Below are positions 1 to 8,343 of a DNA stretch of 64,000 nt, one piece after another. This DNA is from Nonomuraea rubra (GTDB lineage Bacteria; Actinomycetota; Actinomycetes; Streptosporangiales; Streptosporangiaceae), in NCBI RefSeq assembly GCF_014207985.1, contig NZ_JACHMI010000001.1, forward strand, positions 8,229,001-8,293,000, in the 5' to 3' direction. Below the pieces are notes generated by a model. It was not told where the DNA came from. It saw only the letters and a program-made list of their open reading frames with translations, and ran no database searches. The position numbers were made by a program, and so were the translations under genes. Each line of letters starts with the position of its first letter. Within the stretch, counting starts at the first letter, position 1.

Positions 1-196
1 CCTGCGGGGTGCTCGAGGTGGCCTCAGTGCTGGACGTCATGTGTGGAATTGCTCCGAACGCGGACAGGATGTCGATGTGGCGGATGCGCGGCAGGCCCTC
101 TTCCGCATCAAGCCGAGGAATTACGACATCGACGTGACCGAGCGCGAGCCCGCTCCGTCTGAGGCGCGCGCGAGCCCACAGCGCAGCGATCAGCAT
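1..196 (-). CDS. Unidentified ORF, 3' end outside window
   Basis: An open minus-strand frame begins at an ATG at 196 and stays open to the window edge (65 codons seen). A GAAGG motif lies about 6 nt before the ATG. The start is 37 nt downstream of the deacetylase stop on the same strand, so the two could be cotranscribed. The visible product begins MLIAALWARARLRRSGLALG and has no motif I recognise. GC bias at third positions is weaker than in the neighbouring core genes, and a plus-strand frame through the same bases is also open. The coding call is therefore tentative. Confidence 0.3.
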   Translation of the reverse strand, partial: MLIAALWARARLRRSGLALGHVDVVIPRLDAEEGLPRIRHIDILSAFGAIPHMTSSTEATSSTPQ

Positions 197-232
197 ATGA
201 GACCTTCGCCACTGGGTCAATCCGGGGAGACG

Positions 233-1339
233 TCAGTAGGCGATGACCTGGAGCCCTCGCTTGGCGACGATATTACCTCGAAGTGCCTCCGGTATGGAGA
301 TCCGCTCCGGGTCGCCGTCGCTCACATAGCGCTCACGAGGGTGCTTGTCCAGCCATTCCAGCCAGTACTGCGAGCACCATTTGCGGCACTCGCCCTTCTT
401 GCCGTTGCTCTGGATCCGCTGGATCGCCCCACGGTCGAACTTTTTCGCGTAGGGCGAAAGCGAAGGCTCGGCCCCGGCGAGGAACACGCCCGCGAAATCA
501 TACCGCGTGCCGTCCCAGGACCCGCTCCGCGCGGCCTTCTTGGGCCGGGGCATCGACCCGTACGGCAGGGCCATCGTCTCCGACGGCGGCGCGCCGAGCT
601 TCTTGAGCAGGCGTTCGATCCTGACGATCTGCTCGCCGACCTTCTTGCGCTTGAGCATCCTCAGGTTCGGGTGGCCCCAGGTGTGGTTGGCCACCTCGTA
701 GCCGTGATCGACCAGCCACCGCACGGCGGCCTCCTGCGCGGCCCTGTCGCGCAGCCCGAACGGCTCCCTGTTGACCCAGAACGTGGCCACCGGCCGGAAT
801 CCGGGATACCGGCCCGCCACCTCCTGGATCACCGCCACGGCAGTGCCGGGCAGCGGCCCGCCGTCCGCCCCGAGCCCGAAGTGGCTGGGGTGCCCGTCGT
901 CGAACGTGAGCACGACGGGGTGCTTCCCGGCGGGCACCCGGATGTCCCCGGAGGCGAACTCCCTGGCGGTGATCGGCACGTAACCCCGCTCGGCCAGCCT
1001 CACCAGCTCCTTCCTGAGCTGGTCGGGCGTCCGGTCGAGCGAGGCGTGCCGCTTGGCCAGGATGCGGTGGTACATCAGGACCGGCACCAGGCCCGCCTCG
1101 TTGGCGCGCACCTGCCGGGCGAACTCGGGCGTGGCCACCACCCCTGGCGGCTGCCCGACAGGGCTGGCGGACGGCTCAGGCGACGCGGCCGCCGCGGGGC
1201 TCCGCCCGTGCTCGGCGGCCTTCGGCCCGGCCTGGGGTCGCGGCCCGGCCGGCAGGAGGCTCAGGCCGATGACGGCCACCGTGATCACGACGACGTTCGC
1301 GATGCCGATGATCCGCGGAAGGGACCCTGGAACCCGCAC
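233..1339 (-). CDS. Polysaccharide deacetylase (NodB/CE4 family), membrane-anchored or exported
   Basis: The protein has 368 aa from a GTG at 1339, chosen because a GGGGGT ribosome-binding site lies about 6 nt upstream; a TTG at 1399 would add 20 residues. One hydrophobic N-terminal segment (about residues 7-28) is a signal anchor or signal peptide. An Ala/Pro-rich linker follows, then a NodB homology domain. Visible motifs are VLMYHRIL, the LTFDDG metal-binding and catalytic-base motif, and NHTWGH, which supplies the H-x3-H zinc ligands. Family members remove N- or O-acetyl groups from cell-wall or other polysaccharides; the substrate here is unknown. It lies downstream of polA on the same strand but is probably a separate unit. 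Confidence 0.85.
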   Translation of the reverse strand: MRVPGSLPRIIGIANVVVITVAVIGLSLLPAGPRPQAGPKAAEHGRSPAAAASPEPSASPVGQPPGVVATPEFARQVRANEAGLVPVLMYHRILAKRHASLDRTPDQLRKELVRLAERGYVPITAREFASGDIRVPAGKHPVVLTFDDGHPSHFGLGADGGPLPGTAVAVIQEVAGRYPGFRPVATFWVNREPFGLRDRAAQEAAVRWLVDHGYEVANHTWGHPNLRMLKRKKVGEQIVRIERLLKKLGAPPSETMALPYGSMPRPKKAARSGSWDGTRYDFAGVFLAGAEPSLSPYAKKFDRGAIQRIQSNGKKGECRKWCSQYWLEWLDKHPRERYVSDGDPERISIPEALRGNIVAKRGLQVIAY

Positions 1340-1401
1340 GAAACCCCCGGCCGCTCGGTGAGGACGGCTCCCCAGGCTAGTGGAGAATCCGGGGCACAAG
1401 C

Positions 1402-1440
1402 GGCGGTTCCGGGACCGCCTCGGCGGGCCCCGGCCGGGGC
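1402..1440 (-). terminator. Candidate polA terminator hairpins
   Basis: Two hairpins follow the polA stop on its strand: a perfect 14-bp palindrome at 1427-1440 and a GGCGGT/ACCGCC stem at 1402-1419. No U-tract follows, as is common in high-GC actinobacteria. Confidence 0.4.
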
Positions 1441-1445
1441 TCCGG

Positions 1446-4136
1446 TCAGTGCCCCGCGTCCTCCCAGGTACGGCCCACGCCCACCGAGACCTCCAGCGGC
1501 ACCCGCAGGTGGTAGGCGGCGTTCATCTGGTCGCACACGAGCTGCGTGAGCCGCTCCAGCTCGCCCGGCGCCACCTCGAACACCAGCTCGTCGTGGACCT
1601 GCAGCAACATCCGCGAGGCCAGCCCCTCCTCGCGCAGCGCCTGGTGCACGTGGAGCATGGCGACCTTGATGATGTCGGCGGCCGAGCCCTGGATGGGCGC
1701 GTTGAGCGCCATCCGCTCGGCCATCTCGCGGCGCTGGCGGTTGTCGCTGGTGAGGTCGGGCAGGTAGCGGCGGCGGCCCATGATCGTCTCGGTGTAGCCG
1801 TCGGTGCGGGCCTGGGAGACGATGGCGTTGAGGAAGTCGCGCACGCCGCCGAACTCCTGGAAGTACTCCTCCTTCAGCGCCCGCGCCTCGCTCACCGGGA
1901 TGTTGAGCTGGGTGGACAGCCCGAAGTCGGACAGGCCGTAGGCCAGGCCGTAGTTCATCGCCTTGATCCGGGCCCGCAGCTCGCCGTCGATCTGCTCGGG
2001 CGGCAGGTCGAAGACCCTGGCGGCGGTGGCCTGGTGGAAGTCGTGCCCCGACTCGAACGACTCGATCAGCGACTCGTCGCCCGACAGGTGGGCCATGATG
2101 CGCAGCTCGATCTGGCTGTAGTCGGCGGTCAGCAGCGTCTCGTAGCCTTCGCCGACCGTGAAGCCCTGCCGGATGCGGCGGCCCTCGGCGGTGCGGATCG
2201 GGATGTTCTGCAGGTTGGGCTTCTCCGAGGAGAGCCGGCCGGTGGCGGCGATGATCTGGTTGAACGTGGTGTGGATGCGCCCGTCGTCGGAGATCTCCTT
2301 TATCAGGCCCTCCACCGTGGTGCGCAGCTTCTGCTGGTCGCGGTGGCGCAGCATGATCGTGGGCAGCTCGTGCTCGGTCTGGGTGGCGAGCCAGGCGAGC
2401 TGGTCGGCGTCGGTGCTGTAGCCGGTCTTGATCTTCTTGGTCTTGGGCAGGTTGAGCCGGGTGAACAGGATCTCCTGGAGCTGCTTGGGCGAGCCCAGGT
2501 TGAACTGCTCGCCGACCGAGCGGTGCGCCTCCTCGACGGCGTGCTTGACCGCGGCCCCGAACTCGGCCTCCAGGCCGGCGAAGTACTCGCTGTCGACGGC
2601 GATGCCCGCCCGCTCCATCTCGGCCAGCACCGACAGCAGCGGCAGCTCCACGTCGGCCAGGAGCTGCGTGCCGCCGCGCCCGGCCAGGAAGGTCTCCAGG
2701 GCCTCGGCCAGCTCGCGCACGGCGTGGGCGCGCAGCGCGAGGTCCTTGGCCGGGGCGTCCTCGTCGTCGCCGAACAGCGCGGCCTGCCCGTTGGGCTCCT
2801 CCTCGGCCCGCAGGTCGCGGTGGAGGTAGCGCCTGGCCAGGTCCTCCAGGGCGAACGTGCGCTGGCCCGGCATGGCGAGGTAGGCGGCCAGCGCGGTGTC
2901 GCAGCTCAGGCCGCGCAGCTCCATGCCCTGCGCCCAGAGGGCCAGGATGGGCCCCTTGGCGTCGTGCACGGCCTTGGGCCTGGTGTCGTCGCCCAGCCAG
3001 GCTCGCAGGGCCGCCTCGTCGCTCTCGGTGAGCTTGACGGGGTCGATGTGGGCGGCGGTGCCGTCGGGCGAGGCCACGGCGATGGCGTCGACGCGGCCGG
3101 TGCCGCTGCCGTAGGCGCCCTTGAAGGCGAGCCCGGCACGGCCCTCGGGCAGCGCGGACAGCCAGCCGGCGACCCGGTCGGGGCCGAGCAGCACGGTCTC
3201 GACCTCGAAGCCCTGCTCGGGCTCCTGCTCGCCGGTGCCGAGCACCTTGAACACCCGCTCGCGCAGCTCGCCGCGGATCTGCAGGGTGTCGAACAGCTTG
3301 TTGATCTCCTCGCGCTCCCAGGCGCCCTGCTTGAGGTCGCCGAGCTCGACCTCCAGCGGCACGTCGCGCAGCAGCTCGGTGAGCCGGCGGTTCATCAGGA
3401 CCTGGGCGACGTGCTCGCGCAGCTTGTCGCCGACCTTGCCCTTGACCTCGTCGACCCGGTCGACGAGCGCGGTCAGGGAGCCGAACTCGCGCACCCACTT
3501 GGCGGCGGTCTTCTCCCCCACGCTGGGGATGCTCAGGAGGTTGTCGCTGGGGTCGCCGCGCAGGGCGGCGAAGTCGGGGTACTGGGCGGGGGTGAGGCCG
3601 TACTTCTCCTCCACCGCCTCCGGCGTGAACCGGGTCATGTCGCTGATGCCCTTGCGCGTCATCAGGACGGTGACGTGCTCGTTGACCAGCTGCAGCGCGT
3701 CGCGGTCGCCGGTGACGATCAGGACGTTCATACCCTGCTCGCCGGCGCGGGTGGCCAGGGTGGCGATGAGGTCGTCGGCCTCGAAGCCCGCCTTGGACAT
3801 GCGCGGGATGCGCAGCGTGTCGAGCAGCTCGTAGATGAGCTGCATCTGACCGCGGAAGTCCTCCGGGGTCTCGCTCCTGTTGGCCTTGTACTCCGCGTAC
3901 TCCTCGTGGCGGAACGTCGGCTCCGACCGGTCGAAGGCCACCGCGACGTGCGTGGGCTGCTCGTCGCGCAGGATGTTGGTCAGCATCGAGGTGAACCCGT
4001 AGACCGCCTCGGTGTGCTGACCGTCGGTGGTCATCAGGTTGGCGTCCTTGAGCGCGTAGAACGCGCGGTAGGCCAGGGAATGCCCGTCAAGCAGCAGCAG
4101 GCACGGGCGGCTGGGGGTCACTTCACTCTTCGGCAC
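1446..4136 (-). CDS. polA: DNA polymerase I
   Basis: The 896-aa protein has three domains. The N-terminal 5'-3' exonuclease (about 1-300) keeps its acidic metal ligands (LLDGHSLAYRAF, GFEADDLIA, VTGDRDALQL) and the helix-hairpin-helix region (LRGDPSDNLLSIPSVGEKTA). The middle domain (about 310-490) lacks the DxE metal-binding motif of a proofreading exonuclease, so 3'-5' activity is probably absent. The polymerase domain carries motif A DYSQIELR (about 672), motif B RIKAMNYGLAYG (about 724) and motif C QVHDELVFE (about 846). Motif B has Tyr where E. coli and Taq Pol I have Phe. The enzyme removes primers and fills gaps in replication and repair. The GTG start at 4136 has no Shine-Dalgarno but a TAGGCT box just upstream. 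Confidence 0.97.
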   Translation of the reverse strand: MPKSEVTPSRPCLLLLDGHSLAYRAFYALKDANLMTTDGQHTEAVYGFTSMLTNILRDEQPTHVAVAFDRSEPTFRHEEYAEYKANRSETPEDFRGQMQLIYELLDTLRIPRMSKAGFEADDLIATLATRAGEQGMNVLIVTGDRDALQLVNEHVTVLMTRKGISDMTRFTPEAVEEKYGLTPAQYPDFAALRGDPSDNLLSIPSVGEKTAAKWVREFGSLTALVDRVDEVKGKVGDKLREHVAQVLMNRRLTELLRDVPLEVELGDLKQGAWEREEINKLFDTLQIRGELRERVFKVLGTGEQEPEQGFEVETVLLGPDRVAGWLSALPEGRAGLAFKGAYGSGTGRVDAIAVASPDGTAAHIDPVKLTESDEAALRAWLGDDTRPKAVHDAKGPILALWAQGMELRGLSCDTALAAYLAMPGQRTFALEDLARRYLHRDLRAEEEPNGQAALFGDDEDAPAKDLALRAHAVRELAEALETFLAGRGGTQLLADVELPLLSVLAEMERAGIAVDSEYFAGLEAEFGAAVKHAVEEAHRSVGEQFNLGSPKQLQEILFTRLNLPKTKKIKTGYSTDADQLAWLATQTEHELPTIMLRHRDQQKLRTTVEGLIKEISDDGRIHTTFNQIIAATGRLSSEKPNLQNIPIRTAEGRRIRQGFTVGEGYETLLTADYSQIELRIMAHLSGDESLIESFESGHDFHQATAARVFDLPPEQIDGELRARIKAMNYGLAYGLSDFGLSTQLNIPVSEARALKEEYFQEFGGVRDFLNAIVSQARTDGYTETIMGRRRYLPDLTSDNRQRREMAERMALNAPIQGSAADIIKVAMLHVHQALREEGLASRMLLQVHDELVFEVAPGELERLTQLVCDQMNAAYHLRVPLEVSVGVGRTWEDAGH

Positions 4137-4142
4137 GTACGC

Positions 4143-4148
4143 AGCCTA
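4143..4148 (-). promoter_or_regulatory. -10 box, probable leaderless polA promoter
   Basis: TAGGCT on the minus strand ends 7 nt before the polA GTG. Transcription would start at or next to the start codon. No clear -35 is visible. Confidence 0.45.
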
Positions 4149-4198
4149 GTCTGCGTCTCCGACAGAAAACCCGAGCTCGGAAGAGTGGAGGCGGCACT

Positions 4199-4612
4199 TT
4201 GACGCAGACCAATCCCTTGGATGTCTCGATATTCGGCGACCTGCACGAGGGCACCCTCGCCGACAAGATGGGCATCCAGTTCCTGGAGGTCACGGCCGAG
4301 CGGGTCGTGGGCCGCATGCCGGTGGAGGGGAACACGCAGCCGTACGGCCTGCTGCACGGCGGGGCCTCGGCGGTGCTCGCCGAGACGCTGGGCTCGGTGG
4401 GGGCGGCCGTGCACGCCGGTCCCGAGCGCATCGCCGTGGGCATCGAGCTGAACGCCACCCACCACCGGTCGGCGACCTCCGGGTACGTCACCGGGGTCGC
4501 GACACGGTTGCACGGCGGCCGCACTTTGGCGACGTACGACATCGAGATCACCGATGAGCAGGGCCGTCGCGTCTGTACCTCACGCCTCACCTGCATGGTG
4601 CGAGACCGATAA
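4199..4612 (+). CDS. PaaI-family hotdog-fold thioesterase
   Basis: The 137-aa protein starts at a TTG preceded by GTGGAGG. It is a single hotdog domain with the family signature GLLHGGASAVLAETLGS, whose His-Gly-Gly and acidic residue line the acyl-CoA thioesterase active site. The C-terminal strands read GRTLATYDIEITDEQGRRV. Related proteins hydrolyse aromatic or medium-chain acyl-CoA, for example hydroxyphenylacetyl-CoA or 1,4-dihydroxy-2-naphthoyl-CoA. The substrate cannot be read from sequence. It is divergent from polA across a 62-nt intergenic region. A thioesterase near polA is also present in related actinobacterial loci. Confidence 0.88.
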   Translation: MTQTNPLDVSIFGDLHEGTLADKMGIQFLEVTAERVVGRMPVEGNTQPYGLLHGGASAVLAETLGSVGAAVHAGPERIAVGIELNATHHRSATSGYVTGVATRLHGGRTLATYDIEITDEQGRRVCTSRLTCMVRDR

Positions 4613-5053
4613 CACTTACGTCACGTCCGTTACTTTCGCCGACCCTTTGCGCATGGCCCCCGCGGGTCGCTACCGTGGTCGCAACAGAGCCCGCGGGGAG
4701 GCCCAGTAGAAAACGTGTTCGGCCCCAACGTCTGCGAGGGTGTTCTCGCAAGCGCCAAGGGGATCCTTACATGGCCCCAAAGGCCGCCCCCGCGGGCTCG
4801 TCCACGTTTTCGGTTGATCGTTATCGTTTCGTTCCTCCGCGACGCCAGGCGTCTCGCCTCATTTAGGCCCTGACCTGGCTCGTTGATTCCTCACATGAGT
4901 GACACACGCATGTCACTAATTGGTGACGAACGATACTGAACCGGGCGCCGCCGGAATAAGCTCCCGCCATTGCATCCCAGTTGTGCCTGCGATGCGCGCG
5001 TGTCGAGATGGAGGGGCACAACCCCGCCTTGACCTACTTTTGAGGGAGCACCA
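4613..5053 (+). other. Long non-coding leader upstream of the liv operon
   Basis: These 441 nt contain no convincing ORF. The palindrome CCCGCGGG occurs three times (4659-4666, 4690-4697, 4789-4796), and CATGGCCCC is repeated near 4652 and 4770. A TGCGAG/CTCGCA stem lies near 4733-4750 and a perfect 7-bp-arm inverted repeat at 4898-4917. The stretch just before the livH TTG has a GAGGGAG ribosome-binding site. It is probably a promoter plus structured 5' UTR. I could not match it to a known riboswitch. Confidence 0.5.
4898..4917. promoter_or_regulatory. Inverted repeat AGTGACA-N6-TGTCACT, candidate operator
   Basis: A perfect 7-bp-arm dyad with 6-nt spacer lies about 137 nt upstream of livH. 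A third half-site-like GGTGACG follows at about 4922. The geometry suits a dimeric repressor or activator of the branched-chain amino acid uptake operon. No regulator gene is adjacent. Confidence 0.45.
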
Positions 5054-6346
5054 TTGCGCAGAGCCGTGATCGCGTTCACGGCCTTCCTGGGTGGACTCAT
5101 CTTCCTGCTGGCCGGGCCCGCCCACGCGGGTCCCGCCGATTGCCAGGGATTGAGGGGAACACTCAAACTCCAAGGCCAGCCAGTGAACGGCGCCAAAGTC
5201 GCTGTGACCACAGAGGGCGGACAACCCGTCGAGACGGTCACGACAAACGCGGAAGGCACCTGGGACGTACAGGTCGACAAGCCAGGCAAGTACAAGGTCA
5301 CGTTGGATGTCAGCAGCCTTCCGCAGAATGCCGAGGTGCGCGGTGGCAACAACGTCCGCACGCCGACGGTCTACGAGGGCAACTGCTCCACGGTCCTGTA
5401 CGCCCTGCAGCCGAAGGGAGCCCCCGGCCAGCAGCAGCAGGACGGCGGCGGTTCGACCAGCACGTTCTGGACGCAGGCCGCGCAGCTCACGTTCGAGGGC
5501 CTGAACCTCGGCCTGATCATCGCGCTGGCCGCGCTGGGCCTGTCGCTCATCTACGGCACCACCGGCCTGACCAACTTCGCCCACGGCGAGCTGGTCACGC
5601 TGGGCGCCATCCTCGCCTACGCCTTCAACATAGGCTTCGGGCTGCATCTCATCCCGGCAGCGGTGATCGCCGTCATCGTCGCCGGAGTCCTCGGCTACTT
5701 CCAGGACCGCCTGTTCTGGGGGCAGCTGCGCAGGCGCGGCACCGGCACGATCGCCATGATGATCATCTCGATCGGCGTGGCGCTCTTCCTCCGGTACGTG
5801 TTCCTGATCTTCTTCGGCGGCCAGACCGAGGCCTACGCCCAGTACACCGCCCAGCCCGGCATCGAGGTGGGCCCGATCTCGGCCGCACCCAAGAACTTCG
5901 TGGCCATGGGCATCGAGCTGGCGGTCCTGATCATCGTCGGCATCGCGCTGCTGCGCACCCGCACCGGCAAGGCGGCCCGCGCCGTGGCCGACAACCCCGC
6001 GCTGGCAGCCTCGTCCGGCATCAACGTCGACCGGGTCATCAGGATCATCTGGACGTTCGGCGGCGCCATCGCCGCGCTGGCCGGCATCATGCTCGGCCTC
6101 TCCCAGAACCTGAAGTACACGATGGGCCAGGACGTCCTGCTGCTCATCTTCGCCGGCGTCACGCTCGGCGGGCTCGGCACCGCCTTCGGCGCCCTGGTGG
6201 GCTCGCTCGTGGTCGGCCTGTTCATCCAGGTCTCGACCCTGTGGGTGCCGCCGGAGCTGAAGAGCGTGGGCGCGCTCGCCGTACTCATCATCGTGCTCCT
6301 CGTCCGGCCGCAGGGCATTCTCGGCCGCCGCGAGCGGATCGGCTGA
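5054..6346 (+). CDS. livH: Branched-chain amino acid ABC transporter permease LivH with N-terminal exported Ig-like domain
   Basis: The 430-aa protein (TTG start, GAGGGAG ribosome-binding site) has an unusual layout. Residues 1-26 form a signal peptide ending PAHA. Residues about 28-120 resemble a carboxypeptidase-regulatory or transthyretin-like beta-sandwich (LRGTLKLQGQPVNGAKVAV, PGKYKVTLDVSSLP). A Gln/Gly-rich linker leads to a complete LivH permease (about 140-430) with about eight membrane segments and the family motifs GLSLIYGTTGLTNFAHGE and LGGLGTAFGALVGS. LivH and LivM form the membrane channel for Leu/Ile/Val or related substrates. The exported domain would sit outside, where substrate-binding lipoproteins dock. 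First gene of livHMGF. Confidence 0.92.
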   Translation: MRRAVIAFTAFLGGLIFLLAGPAHAGPADCQGLRGTLKLQGQPVNGAKVAVTTEGGQPVETVTTNAEGTWDVQVDKPGKYKVTLDVSSLPQNAEVRGGNNVRTPTVYEGNCSTVLYALQPKGAPGQQQQDGGGSTSTFWTQAAQLTFEGLNLGLIIALAALGLSLIYGTTGLTNFAHGELVTLGAILAYAFNIGFGLHLIPAAVIAVIVAGVLGYFQDRLFWGQLRRRGTGTIAMMIISIGVALFLRYVFLIFFGGQTEAYAQYTAQPGIEVGPISAAPKNFVAMGIELAVLIIVGIALLRTRTGKAARAVADNPALAASSGINVDRVIRIIWTFGGAIAALAGIMLGLSQNLKYTMGQDVLLLIFAGVTLGGLGTAFGALVGSLVVGLFIQVSTLWVPPELKSVGALAVLIIVLLVRPQGILGRRERIG

Positions 6347-6362
6347 TCGGGGGAGGATCAGA

Positions 6363-7364
6363 ATGGACTGGATCACGATTCTCAGCACCACCATCAAGGC
6401 GGCGGTCAACGTCGAGACGGTGCTGTACGCCATCGGCGCCATCGGCCTGAACGTGCACTTCGGCTACACCGGCCTGCTGAACTTCGGCCAGGCCGCGTTC
6501 ATGGGCGTGGCCGGCTACGGGCTGGCCGTCACGGTCACCGTCATGGGGCTGCCGTTCTGGGTCGGCATCTTCGTCGGCCTGATCGCCGCCGTCATCCTGG
6601 CGATCCTGCTGGGCATACCGACGCTGAAGCTGCGCGCCGACTACCTGGCCATCGTCACCATCGCCGCGGCGGAGATCGTCCGCCTCATCTTCCGCTCGGT
6701 GGAGTTCAAGAGCGTCTTCGGCGGCTCCGACGGCCAGCGCGGCTTCACCGACGGGTTCTACGCGCTCAACCCGTACCCCGAAGGGGAGTACGGCTTCAAC
6801 CTCGGGCCGGTGCCGCTGCTCTTCGGCCACCGCACGATGTGGGTGCTCACGGTGGGCTGGGCGCTCATCGCCCTGTTCAGCTTCATCGTGTACCTGCTGA
6901 TGAAGAGCCCGTGGGGCCGCGTGCTCAAGGCCATCCGCGAGGACGAGGACGCGGTGCGCAGCCTGGGCAAGAGCGTGTTCTCGTACAAGATGCAGGCGCT
7001 CGTCCTGGGCGGCGTCATCGGCTGCTTCGGCGGTTTCATCTACGGTCTCGGCTACGCCTCGGTGCAGCCCGACGTGTTCGGCACCGAAACCACGTTCTAC
7101 ATGTACACGATGCTCATCCTCGGCGGCGCCGCACGCGTGCTCGGCCCCGTTCTCGGCTCGATGATCTTCTGGGTGCTCCTGGTCCTGTTCTACAACGTGA
7201 TGGCCGAGGCGGTCGCCGCCGGGTACATCACGTTCCTGAACACGAACCAGGTCGGTGCCATGCGCTGGATCCTGGTCGGCCTCGGTCTGATCCTGTTGCT
7301 CATCTACCGGCCGCAGGGCATTTTGGGTGACAAGAGGGAGATAGCGATCGATGCACGACGCTAA
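6363..7364 (+). CDS. livM: Branched-chain amino acid ABC transporter permease LivM
   Basis: The 333-aa membrane protein has about eight hydrophobic segments and the LivM signature GLNVHFGYTGLLNFGQAAFMG near the N-terminus, with the cytoplasmic coupling region SPWGRVLKAIREDEDAVRSLG. It forms the second half of the channel with LivH. The start lies 16 nt after livH behind a GGGGGAGG ribosome-binding site. Its 3' end overlaps livG by 14 nt, which implies translational coupling. The C-terminus YRPQGILGDKREI is typical of the family. Confidence 0.95.
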   Translation: MDWITILSTTIKAAVNVETVLYAIGAIGLNVHFGYTGLLNFGQAAFMGVAGYGLAVTVTVMGLPFWVGIFVGLIAAVILAILLGIPTLKLRADYLAIVTIAAAEIVRLIFRSVEFKSVFGGSDGQRGFTDGFYALNPYPEGEYGFNLGPVPLLFGHRTMWVLTVGWALIALFSFIVYLLMKSPWGRVLKAIREDEDAVRSLGKSVFSYKMQALVLGGVIGCFGGFIYGLGYASVQPDVFGTETTFYMYTMLILGGAARVLGPVLGSMIFWVLLVLFYNVMAEAVAAGYITFLNTNQVGAMRWILVGLGLILLLIYRPQGILGDKREIAIDARR

Positions 7365-8343
7365 GACGACTGCGACCGCCGGGGCCACCGACCGCAAGGC
7401 GGCGGCGCTGGCCGCGTTCAAGGATCTGGCCCGCGATCCCGGGGTGCCCAAGCCCGACCCGATCCTCGTGGCCGACAACGTGGTGCGCCGCTTCGGCGGC
7501 CTGACCGCCGTCGAGGTCAACCATGTCGAGGTCCAGCGCGGCTCCATCACCGCGCTGATCGGCCCCAACGGTGCGGGCAAGACCACGTTCTTCAACCAGC
7601 TCACCGGCTTCGACACGGCCGACTCCGGCACGTGGACGTTCAACGGGCGGGCCATGAACGGCGTACCCGCGCACAAGGTGGCGCGGGCCGGCATGGTGCG
7701 CACGTTCCAGCTCACCAAGGCGCTCTCGCGCCTCACGGTGATGGAGAACATGCGCCTGGGCGCCCAGCAGCAGAAGGGCGAGAACTTCTGGCGAGCCCTC
7801 ATCCCGAGCGTCTGGCGCGGGCAGGAGGAGGAGATCACCGAGCGGGCCGAGGAGCTGCTCGTCCGCTTCAAGCTCGACGCCAAGCGCGACGACTTCGCCG
7901 GGTCGCTCTCCGGCGGCCAGCGCAAGCTGCTGGAGATGGCCCGCGCGCTCATGGTCCGCCCCGAGCTGGTCATGCTCGACGAGCCGATGGCCGGCGTGAA
8001 CCCGGCGCTGACGCAGTCGCTGCTCGGCCACGTCAAGGACCTGCGCGAGCAGGGCATGACCGTGCTGTTCGTGGAGCACGACATGGACATGGTCCGCGAC
8101 ATCAGCGACTGGGTCATCGTCATGGCGCAGGGAGCGGTCATCGCCGAGGGCCCGCCCTCGACGATCATGTCCGACGAGCGCGTGATCGACGCCTACCTCG
8201 GCGCCCACCACGACGCGCCGCTGTCGGAGAGCGAGCTGGAGGCCCAGCTCCACGAGGCCGAGGCGGCCCTGGAGGCGGAGATCCACGAGACCGGCGGCAT
8301 CACCGCCCCGGAGCCCGAGACCGCAGAGGAGAGGCAGAAGTGA
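7351..8343 (+). CDS. livG: Branched-chain amino acid ABC transporter ATP-binding protein LivG
   Basis: The 330-aa ATPase contains Walker A GPNGAGKTT, signature LSGGQRKLLEMARAL and Walker B VMLDEPMAGVNP, followed by the H-loop FVEHDMD. It is longer than a minimal LivG. About 35 extra residues precede the first strand, and an acidic Glu/Ala-rich tail of about 50 residues follows the LivG C-terminal motif. It energises import with LivF. The start lies inside the livM 3' end, and the stop overlaps the livF start as GTGA. Confidence 0.95.
   Translation: MHDAKTTATAGATDRKAAALAAFKDLARDPGVPKPDPILVADNVVRRFGGLTAVEVNHVEVQRGSITALIGPNGAGKTTFFNQLTGFDTADSGTWTFNGRAMNGVPAHKVARAGMVRTFQLTKALSRLTVMENMRLGAQQQKGENFWRALIPSVWRGQEEEITERAEELLVRFKLDAKRDDFAGSLSGGQRKLLEMARALMVRPELVMLDEPMAGVNPALTQSLLGHVKDLREQGMTVLFVEHDMDMVRDISDWVIVMAQGAVIAEGPPSTIMSDERVIDAYLGAHHDAPLSESELEAQLHEAEAALEAEIHETGGITAPEPETAEERQK

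Noticed and set aside
41..1549. Plus-strand ORF over the deacetylase gene
   Set aside because: It is antisense to a gene with NodB motifs and has no recognisable domain. Only its first 190 nt, outside the deacetylase, remain ambiguous.
1380..4202. Very long open frames antisense to polA, and similar ones opposite gltB, GH101 and the ABC genes
   Set aside because: High GC with strong third-position bias removes stops on the opposite strand. The products are low-complexity, without motifs, and the sense genes have clear catalytic motifs.
4675..4866. 63-codon ORF in the liv leader
   Set aside because: No ribosome-binding site, unusual composition, overlaps repeated palindromes. It reads like non-coding leader.
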